This document shows positions 1 through 8,200 of a stretch of 29,925 nt of DNA, in pieces. The notes below the pieces were generated by a model that saw nothing but the letters and a program-made list of their open reading frames with translations, searched no databases and was not told the origin of the DNA. Source of the DNA: Gnetum montanum (taxonomy: Eukaryota > Streptophyta > Gnetopsida > Gnetales > Gnetaceae); assembly GCA_015680685.1 (NCBI GenBank), contig MNCI01037518.1, positions 4,626-34,550 of the forward strand, given 5' to 3'. How positions within the stretch are numbered: the stretch's first letter is position 1; each line of letters opens with the position of its first letter. The position numbers were made by a program, and so were the translations under genes.

Positions 1-440
1 CATTGTGTACCTGAGCACACCTTGTGTACGACAATAAAGACAAGCTCTTCGATTCATCCTTGCAGCACTTGAGATTTGTTTTCTTATGCTTTTATTTTAT
101 TTTATTTTTTATGCACTTATTTTATTTTATTTTATGCACTTTATATTTCTATTATCAGCACAGCAATTCATTTTGATCAATTAAGCAAATTGTTAAATTA
201 CACAAGGATGATCACTTCGAGCATGTGTGTAATGCTTGGTAACCCAGTAACGATTAGTGTTTGGTAATCCTAGCAGTGTTGCACTGGTTCAGGATGTGTA
301 CGGCAAGTGGGAACAGATGCTAGTGTTAGGATTAGTTAGAACTTAGTTAATGAGTAGTTAAATTAAATTAGTCACTTAGTTACCTCTCTCCTTTCCTACT
401 AGCGCACGACATAGAAACATAAAAGCTATAAAAATTATAT
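1..440. other. Upstream flank without recognised genes
   Basis: AT-rich sequence with an AATAAA near 34 and a TTTTA repeat. TGTTAGGATTAG at about 324 looks like the start of some plant LTRs, but I found no matching terminal copy, primer-binding site or target duplication. I see no gene here. Confidence 0.4.
88..142. repeat. (TTTTA)n microsatellite
   Basis: Two blocks of TTTTA repeats are separated by TATGCACTT, which itself recurs, so the tract is a compound simple repeat. The same kind of sequence often sits at the ends of plant retroelements, but no element boundary is visible here. Confidence 0.8.
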
Positions 441-444
441 GCCT

Positions 445-487
445 CAAGCTTACTTAATCATACAATTGTGACATACAAGTAAGCTTG
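445..487. repeat. Perfect 11-bp inverted repeat (hairpin)
   Basis: CAAGCTTACTT at 445-455 and AAGTAAGCTTG at 477-487 are exact reverse complements around a 21-base loop. It lies between an unassigned minus-strand reading frame and AT-rich sequence. Role unknown. Confidence 0.75.
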
Positions 488-540
488 GGAAGACAACGAT
501 CAACTAACTCGTCCTTGTTCCACAAGGGCACATAAGCACT

Positions 541-728
541 TAGTTCTTGGAATTCGACCAGATTGTGCGTGAAACGCTGGTATTCGTATGGTTGAGCATA
601 GGGGTACCTTGCCACTCATCACTTATGCTTAACAAATTGCTTTCCACATCATCTAACATAATTTTTAACTCTTCAAGTAACTCACTGCCACCACCAGTCA
701 ATCCAACCAATATCTTAGTAGGATTTTT
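541..728 (-). pseudogene. Unassigned minus-strand reading frame, possibly a mobile-element remnant
   Basis: Read on the minus strand from about 725 down, a frame of about 60 codons gives ILVGLTGGGSELLEELKIML, then SISDEWQGTPML and TIWSNSKN before a stop. A second frame carries on toward 450 with VEFQELSAYVPLWNKDELVD. The amino acid composition is protein-like, with an amphipathic Glu/Leu stretch, unlike the surrounding AT-rich noise. There is no start codon, no splice model and no family I can name. It may be an exon of an unknown gene or a decayed element. Confidence 0.3.
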
Positions 729-839
729 TTTTCACATTTTATGATGATTTTAAAATAATTTTTCCATTGAGTCGTATGAACATATTAGCATTCATACGAA
801 AAAGCTTATGCTTTTGAAAGGTTGAAGAATTAATACCAA

Positions 840-1570
840 AGAAAAAAATGCTAATAGGAAAATGATTAGACAAATTAGCATTTGTATGCACTTCTACTTT
901 CCTTGTAAGCTTCCAAAAAGAAACATTAGAGATGTAAAATCTATCAACTTGATAATAAATTCTATTATTTCTTTGTTGATAATTACAGCAAGTATATATT
1001 TCTCATTCAAAGGAGATGAAAATAAAGCACTAACATCAGAAAGAAAATATTTTTTCTCAAATTTGCATCAATCTTCTTTTTCTTGAAAAGATATATCAGG
1101 AGGAAGACCATGAAATTTATCTAACTGACTTTCAATCATACTAAAATCACCTTTGATAATCCAAGAAACTTTAGGCAGAGATAGAAAATATATCCACATC
1201 TCTAATTGATCTTTTAAATTATTAGGAATATAGATATTATAGAGTTCAAAGTTGCCTTTTTCATTATGACAAATAATTCAAAGAGCTCTTTTAAGATTAT
1301 CAAAACCAAAATTCATAACTTTTCCAATTCAATTTTTATTATTAAGAATAGCAACACCTCCTTTATTAACTTCATAAATAGTAGACAAAACAATGCAAAT
1401 TTTAAAAAATGCATTAACCAAAAAACTAATATCTTGAGCTAAAATCTTAATTTATTGCAGGAAAAGAAAATCTGGAGATAAATATTGGTTTGAAAGATAC
1501 TTCTCGATAATTTTTGCTTGGGACCTATCAAAAAGGCCCTTAACATTCCATAATAAAGCTAACATTAAGA
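840..1570 (-). mobile_element. L1-type LINE remnant: AP-endonuclease domain
   Basis: On the minus strand, starting near 1567, the translation reads MLALLWNVKGLFDRSQAKII, then GGVAILNN, YNIYIPNN, WIIKGDFSMIE, DKFHGLPPDISFQEKED and KKYFLSDVSAL. These are the blocks of the LINE endonuclease/exonuclease/phosphatase domain (WNVRGL, GGVAI, the GDFN catalytic block, DKxGGLPP). The catalytic GDFN has become GDFS, and at least four in-frame stops and frameshifts interrupt it, so it is dead. The reverse transcriptase that should follow below about 840 was not found. Plant L1 elements normally carry EN, RT and a zinc-binding region in this ORF. Confidence 0.85.
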
Positions 1571-2770
1571 TGTGGGGGACGAGGCCCCCATCTTTGATTT
1601 TTCAAGCTTAGCATTTGTTTCACAATCCTTATTACAAATAAATAAAAAGCCATTATTCAATAAAAAACATTTGGAAAAGTAGTAGAAATAGAAAGAGAAT
1701 GAGATATCTTTGGGGTTTTAAAATTGAAAGCAGTATTTGCAAACCTTTTTTTTATGTTGCACTAAGTGAAATCTATTTACATTAGTATTTTCATTGTTAG
1801 TCCTTGTTGAAAATTTTTTAAAAGAGCAATATTCTTTGGATATAAAGAGTTTATTTGTACCTTTAGAATTACAAGGATTAGTAAAAGGTTGAGAACTTGC
1901 TGAAGAAGATTTCATTTATGAAACTACCATTATATGCCTTTTTTTAAAAATTATTATTTCTTTTTCTCATAAACCACTTTTTTATTGAGAATATGATAGA
2001 TTCCAGTAACATGGCCTTCATGATAATAATAGTTTCAAATTATAATATGTAATTTTTTGGGAAAAATATTGATTATTAATATTGAATTTTAATTCTATTT
2101 TCTTTTGTCATAAATTAGTCTCTACAAAATAACTTGTGCACTACACATCATCTAGAAATGTTTTTTATTCTATTTTTAGGATTATGCCAACGCTGCCAAA
2201 AATCTTGCTTTCAACACTTTGAAAAAATAAGAGAGATTTTCTAATTCAATCCAACAAGGAATTTTAGAATAATCAAAAAAATATGGATCAAAATCCACTT
2301 TTCATTTCTAAGCAATAAAATTATTACACTTGATCCATAAAAATGTTAATATCTGATGATTTCTTAATAATTCTAGAATTCCCTAATTTGACAAGCAAAA
2401 AAGATTTGGAAAAATAGTGAGCATGCAAAACATTAATTCCATAGTGTTTAAGGATAGCTTGAATCATTAGTGTAAAACATTTATTTAGGTGAACAAATCC
2501 AATAATGTGTAGAAATATTTATCATGAAGTGATATCTTTTGACAAAGATTCATATGAGTCATTAGGTAAAACAAAATCAAAAGCTTTAGAATTTTTCATA
2601 GCCTCTACACTATGAGAGACATTAATATTTTATATTTTCAGATCATTTCTTACCAAAAAAATTTCTGATGTAAAAACTCCACAAAAAACCCTTGAAATTG
2701 ACAAACCCAAATAGCTCCACTTAAGATGCACTTGTGCAAAGTTATACATCCTAATAACACCAAGGAGTTA
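1571..2770 (-). mobile_element. Probable ORF1 and spacer of the same L1-type LINE, heavily decayed
   Basis: This stretch lies directly 5' of the endonuclease on the minus strand, where L1 ORF1 is expected. A 65-codon minus-strand frame (1718-1915) is Ser/Lys/Asn-rich. Near 2200-2280 the minus strand reads KIPCWIELENLSYFF, resembling the IPVWIRLxNLPxEFW block of the DUF4283 nucleic-acid-binding domain of plant L1 ORF1. Stops occur throughout. The assignment rests mainly on position. No other gene is visible. Confidence 0.4.
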
Positions 2771-3275
2771 ACTTAGTAATAAAAGTCTTGATTTAGAAAC
2801 CACAAATTATAAATTAATTACTATAAATAGAAAAGAAATTTAAAAAGATGTGCATTACAAAGTGCAATTTGCTTGCCCAATCAAGGATTGGCTTGGCTTT
2901 AACTTAGTAATAACCACAAATTATAAATTAATTACTATAAATAAAAAAGAAATTTAAAAAGATGTGCATTACAAAGTGCAATTTGCTTGCCCAATCAAGG
3001 ATTGGCTTGGCCTTAACTTAGTAAGAAAAGTCTTGATTTAGAAACCACAAATTATAAATTAATTACTATAAATAAAAAAGAAACTTAAAAAGACGTGCAT
3101 TACAAAGTGCAATTTGCTTGCCCAATCAAGGATGGGCTTGGCCTTAACTTAGTAAGAAAAGTCTTGATTTAGAAACCACAAATTATAAATTAATTACTAT
3201 AAACAAAAAAGAAATTTAAAAAGATGTGCATTGCACAGTGCAATTTGCTTGCCCAATCAAGGATTGGCTTGGCGT
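2771..3275. repeat. Four tandem copies of a 114-131 bp unit with CCAAT palindromes
   Basis: Units begin at ACTTAG at 2771, 2902, 3016 and 3147, with lengths 131, 114, 131 and about 129. Unit 2 lacks AAAGTCTTGATTTAGAA or an equivalent segment. Each contains an AT-rich core, TGCATTACAAAGTGCA (TGCATTGCACAGTGCA in unit 4) and CCAATCAAGGATTGG, a near-perfect palindrome with CCAAT on both strands (degraded in unit 3). Copies differ by only a few bases, so the expansion is recent. The array ends about 260 bases before the presumptive start of transcription. Short ORFs across unit 4 look accidental. Confidence 0.93.
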
Positions 3276-3500
3276 TGCCCATGGTTTGCCTCTTACGATA
3301 TCACAGACGTGTAAATTTTTTATGTTTTTTAAAACCCTTTTGAAAACTTCTTTGGGAAGGGTAAAATTGGCAACAGCGGGGACGGCAAATGTCAGGCCGC
3401 TAAGTGATTGCGATCTTTTATGGTCGACTGGCCAGAACCAATAATAGATAATCCGTGATTTGTAAATTCCAATACGAAGCGACAAATTTAAAATTATCGC
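3276..3500. other. Proximal upstream region of the SIN3-like gene
   Basis: Sequence between the tandem repeat and the leader. It is less AT-rich than the flank to its left and has no retroelement signature. It presumably contains proximal promoter elements, but I recognise none with confidence. Confidence 0.35.
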
Positions 3501-3540
3501 AGATATATTTTGTGCAGGATGAGCAGCAGTAACATAAGAG
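3501..3540 (+). promoter_or_regulatory. Possible TATA-like element of the SIN3-like gene
   Basis: AGATATATTT at 3501-3510 is the only TATA-like string in the few hundred bases before the CT-rich leader. Initiation would then fall near 3535, about 750 bases before the start codon. The match is poor, and broad TATA-less initiation is equally plausible for a housekeeping chromatin gene. No transcript data are visible. Confidence 0.25.
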
Positions 3541-3930
3541 GGGCACTTAGAAGCGTCGTTGCTTCGCTTTGCTTCATTTTACTTGTTTGTTGGCGCTTGG
3601 CTGGGCTGGGCTAGAAACGCACGCATACCTACACCTCCCTCTGTTTCTGCTTCTGCTTCTCTCCTCTTCTCTGCAAAATCAGCACACAACAGCGTTGATT
3701 TCATTTGCTTTCTTCAATCACGTTGTGGTGAACACCAGAGGCTTCTTCATGGCTCTTTAAGGAAAAGCTTTTCTTCGATCGTTGAAGCCAGCGAGAAATT
3801 CCCTTTGACAGATTTCTGCAATCTCTCTCCCTCCCTCTCCCTCCGTTTTTCTCTGGTTCACCTCTCTCTCTCTCTTTCTCTTAAGTTTTCTATAACTGTG
3901 GTTTTTATTTGAGGTTTATTGCTGTTGTCC

Positions 3931-3999
3931 ATGGGACTTGCGTTTTGTTTCCGTTTTTATTTCTGGTGTTGCTCTCTGTGTATTGTCAAGAGCGCTTGA
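3931..3999 (+). CDS. Upstream ORF 1 in the leader (22 codons)
   Basis: The ATG sits in a favourable context (GTCCATGGG, with G at +4) and the frame runs 22 codons to TGA at 3997-3999. The peptide is rich in Phe, Cys and Trp and resembles nothing I know. If present in the mature mRNA it should reduce initiation at 4283. A leader intron could remove it. Confidence 0.3.
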   Translation: MGLAFCFRFYFWCCSLCIVKSA

Positions 4000-4073
4000 T
4001 GCGCGCCTGCCGGCTCCGTTTGCGCGGTTTTAGTTTTTGCGGATACTTTTGTGGTTGCCTTCTTAAAGCCTGA
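3999..4073 (+). CDS. Upstream ORF 2, overlapping the stop of uORF 1
   Basis: The ATG at 3999-4001 shares its A with the stop of uORF 1 (TGATG). The frame runs 24 codons, rich in Arg, Cys and Gly, to TGA at 4071-4073. Such an overlap can allow termination-reinitiation. The peptide is unknown, and the case depends on the mature leader retaining this segment. Confidence 0.28.
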   Translation: MRACRLRLRGFSFCGYFCGCLLKA

Positions 4074-4282
4074 TTTTCCTTTGGTAACGTTGCTGTGGTT
4101 TGGTCGTAGCTTAGGGAGGGAGGGCGATATCTCGTCTTGCGTCTCTGGATTCCTAGATCTGCTGTTGCCGTTTCCGGTCTGCTGGTACAGAATACTCTGG
4201 TAAAAAAGGTTTTGGCCTTCGAAGGTTTTGGTAAATTATTCTGCGAGCGCCTTGAATAAGCGGTGTTTTTAGCAACACCACA

Positions 4283-5270
4283 ATGAAAAGGACCAGAGAC
4301 GATGGCTATGTTACTTCTCAGGTGAAACGACCTGCTACATCTTGCGGAGGAGAAGCGTAAGTTTCAAGGACCTGCGTTTTCTGTTTTTATTTTTCTCCTT
4401 TTTAAATTTGGTTGTTCTACAATGTTCGTTTTGCTTTTTAAAATTGTCTGTTCGAGAAATTTTGGAAGTTTGACAAAAGACCTCTTTGCCGAAATGGATT
4501 GGCCTTCCAAGTTAGGTTGCAGCTGGATTCTCTTTTCAGCTAGAACTTTCGTTTATTTTAATAAAAACCTTATACTCTCAGTAATACTGAATGAAATCAG
4601 CTTTCCTTATTGTTTTCAAAGTCTTTGATTAACCACAGCATTCATAGAAGGGAAAAATTTGAATACGGCACGATATCAGTTTATTTCTGGTGCTTCTTCT
4701 CTTTCTTAAGCTTTTTTGCATTATTATCAAAAACAAATTCAGTTTGTTATTCGATGACATCAAAATCAAATCTGATAGAGTGGTCCATTTCCTATATTCT
4801 TACTGAAGGTGAATTCAATCTGTGTATTTTTGAGCAGTTCTGGAACACAGCAACTTGCAAGAGGTGCTCAGAGGCTAACGACGGATGACGCACTGGCTTA
4901 TCTTAAAGCAGTGAAAGATATGTTCAAAGACAGAAAGGAGAAATATGATGAATTTTTGGAGGTCATGAAAGAATTTAAAGCCCAAAGGTTGGTATGTTAA
5001 AGAGTTACGGTAATGTAACCTGTTGAAATAGGTATTCTTTTTGAAACTGAGGCACACATGCACGTTCTTCTATAATCATGCAGAATTGATACAACTGGTG
5101 TTATCGATAGAGTGAAGGAATTGTTTAACGGGCATCGTAAGCTTATCCTAGGCTTCAATACCTTCCTTCCCAAAGGCTATGAGATTACACTTCCACCAGA
5201 AGAAGAACCTTCACATAAAAAGCAACCGGTGGAGTTTGACCAGGCAATTAATTATGTAAACAAGATTAAG
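4283..5270 (+). CDS. SNL: Exons 1-3: N-terminus and PAH1
   Basis: Residues 1-137. Exon 1 encodes [17 protein letters not shown], the usual basic start of plant SNL proteins, and ends two bases into a codon. PAH1 spans about residues 38-108, from [17 protein letters not shown] through [18 protein letters not shown] to [10 protein letters not shown] and [14 protein letters not shown]. This four-helix paired amphipathic helix fold binds short hydrophobic helices of DNA-binding repressors. Both helix pairs and the FNTFLPKG turn are present, so it should be functional. Intron 1 is 481 nt and intron 2 is 96 nt. The exon 2 acceptor reads GAGCAG, a possible NAGNAG site that would add one serine. Confidence 0.93.
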
Positions 5271-8200
5271 GTACTCAAAAATTGTTATATTTTCTATTCC
5301 ATCGGATTAGAAAATTTGAATAACTCCTCCTAATAATGTTTTGGATTGTTTATTAACAGACCCGGTTTCAGAATGACGACCAGGTTTACAAAGCGTTTCT
5401 TGATATTTTAAATCTATATAGGAAAGGAAACAAATCCATCAGTCAAGTTTATGAAGAGGTAGCTTTTCGTTAGTTATATATAGACATAAATAATTTATGT
5501 TAATATACTGATTTAAGTTTTTGCTCTCTTATTTGTGTCATGGATAAAATACTTGCAATATATCTTAAGGAGTTTGCAATATGTAAAATTCTTATTAATT
5601 TATTTCATTCCCAGGTTGCATCATTGTTCAATGATCATCGTGATCTACTGGAAGAATTTACATATTTTTTACCAGATAACTCAGGTGCCCCACTTGTTTC
5701 TCATGCTTTGAATCCTACCAGGGTTGCCCCCGTGACCCAAGTACGCAGAGATGAAAAACCTTCTGCTTCTGGATTAAAACATCATTTTATAGAAAAGGTC
5801 TGTGTATGTTCTTACTGATAGTTTGACGAGTCTACTTAGTTCCTGACTTTGAAATTGCAAATCCTAAAGAAATTCTTAAAAGAATTTGCTAGTTTTTAAT
5901 GTGGCCGAAGGTTTTGGTGTGAAGTGTTGATTTTCATTTTTTGCTGACAGCCTTGTGTAATTCAAGGGGACAAAATAACTTTAGATACTGTTATTTGTAA
6001 CTAGATATTGGTCATGTTTATTTTCATTTTGTCAATGAAAGATAGTTTAACTGTTAAGCTTGTTGTGTTTTATGTAATAGGCTGTAAGCTTGAGTTGTAC
6101 TGAATACACTCTGTTATGTTATTACCTAAGTCATTTTAGTTCTACAAAGTTTTGCATTGGCTGCATTTCCTAGGGGTACATATAGTCCGGTTTCAGTTCT
6201 AACAACCACCCCATGTTTATTTTCATTTAAATCCCAGATTCTGATTAAGCTTCATGTTGCTTTTTAAAGAAGGAGAGAAATATCACTACACAAAGTGACT
6301 GGGAGCAGGATCATGAACAAAGTGCTGAACGACCATCTGATCATGACATTGAAAAGCCATCTATCAAGAATGAAAAAGAAAACAAAAAGAGGTTTGAAAA
6401 GGAAAAAGAGAAAAAGGATGGTAAGGAGCGGAGAGATAGAGATGGCGATGAGAAAGATATAGATCAAGATAGGGAACGGGAAATGAACTCCACACAAATA
6501 ACTTCCCGGGACAAACGAAGATCTGCCAAGAAGGCTAATGAGTTGATACGTAAACAGACTCAAGGAGTGGAAGGTGGAGATGGTTTTGCAGGGCATCAAA
6601 TCACAAGCCCATCCTTGGATGAAAAAACTGTTTATAAAAGTAAGCAACATATATTTAAATCATTCTAGACATGATAGCATATAACATTGTTGATGACTCA
6701 AAAAATTATTGAATGTTTGAAGCATTGTAGAGTGTTTTTTCCTTTAAATATGGTTTTGTTTGAATGGATTAGTATGGTTTAAGTTTTTATTCTATAATGT
6801 GCTTCATGGTGTGTTTTTTTTTCAAAATATAGATGGAAAACAATTTAACTGTATTTCTCCAGGTGTTTGTCAGGAATTCCGGTTTGTTGACAGAGTGAAA
6901 GCTCGATTGCGAAATCATGATACTTATCAAGAGTTTTTGAAATGTTTGCACATTTACAGTAAAGAGATCATCAACAGGACTCAGTTGCAAAGTCTGGTAG
7001 GTAAAGTTTCATGCAATTGCTTTGGAATTGCCATTAATTATAAACATTATTGAAAATGCTTAGAAATTTTTGTTAGGTTTCTGACATCCTTGGAAAGCAT
7101 TCAGACCTTATGGATGGCTTCAATGAGTTTCTTTCGCAATGTGAGAATATTGGTATGTATCCCATCAGAAGAAAACATTTATTTAAACTTTGATACACTT
7201 ATCAAAATTAGTATGTTTTGCCCTGGTATATTGTTTTATCAATTCTGATGTTCTTCTATTATTCAATTATGCAGATGATTTTATTAATGGCGAGTTTAAC
7301 AGAAGTGAGTTTGGAAGTCGTGAATTACGATTATTTGAATTGTGAACTGCACAAAACTCTAATTATGACATTTATATCATTACTGATATTAGATATTTTT
7401 GAGATTCCAGAGGCTCCATGGACTGAAGGATCCTTCAATAAATCTGTGAAAGCAGAAAAGGACAGGGATTGTGATAGAGAAAGGGATATGTATGACAGGG
7501 AAAAGGAACGCGATAGAGAAAGGGAAAAGGACAGATCTGATAAATCTCCATTATATGCTGGAAAGGATCAGACAGTTCATAAAGTGACTTCTCTTCCAAA
7601 CAAGGATAAATATTTAAATAAACCAATATCTGAGTTGGATCTATCAAGCTCTGAACGTTGTACCCCTAGTTATCGCTTACTTCCAAAGAATGTATGAAGC
7701 AATATCGGCATTTTCTTTATTTCTTGTCTAATATGTTCATTAACTACAGCTATATGCAAAATAACATAATAACTTTTCAATGTTTTCAATTCTTTTGGGT
7801 GTGCAGTATCCAAAACCTATTGCAAGTCAGCGAAATGATCTGGCAAAATCTGTGCTGAATGATTTTTGGGTGTCGGTGACATCTGGTAGTGAGGATTACT
7901 CATTCAAACACATGCGAAAGAACCAGTATGAGGAAAGTCTTTTTCGTTGTGAAGATGATAGGTATTACTTTTATTTCATTTCTAAATGATTTTTAGGCTA
8001 ATTATGTTATTTTACGTGCTCTTTGATTTTGGTGAAAATGGTTTAAACTGTTTATTCTTTTTTGAACAGGTTTGAATTAGATATGCTTTTGGAATCTGCA
8101 GCTGCTACAATTAAGCGTATGGAAGTGTTATTAGACAAGTTGAAGGATGGCACTGGTAAGCAGGATGGGCAGATTCAAATTGATGATTACTTAACAGGTA

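Larger units (their letters stand above)
3535..4282 (+). other. Presumptive 5' leader, CT-rich, possibly with a leader intron
   Basis: Sequence before the start codon is more GC-rich than its surroundings and has pyrimidine tracts (about 3637-3680 and 3820-3885, with CTCTCTCTCTCT near 3863), typical of plant 5' leaders. It contains a three-codon uORF at 3749 and two longer uORFs. A leader intron is possible, for example ending at CTGGTACAG near 4190, but no donor is convincing. Extent and splicing are inferred. Confidence 0.45.

Noticed and set aside
1-440. LTR of a Copia or Gypsy element
   Set aside because: AATAAA, TGTTAG and a TTTTA tract are suggestive, but no second terminal repeat, primer-binding site or target duplication was found.
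3216-3485. Overlapping ORFs of 89 (minus) and 72 (plus) codons over the last tandem repeat unit
   Set aside because: They begin inside a noncoding tandem repeat and have no family resemblance. The other three repeat units do not keep the frame.
3559-3912. 117-codon ORF over the leader
   Set aside because: Low-complexity Ser/Leu/Phe translation of pyrimidine tracts, typical of a CT-rich 5' leader.
6264-6650. 128-codon minus-strand ORF opposite exon 6
   Set aside because: Its hydrophobic Leu/Phe/Ile composition is simply the complement of the Lys/Glu-rich exon.
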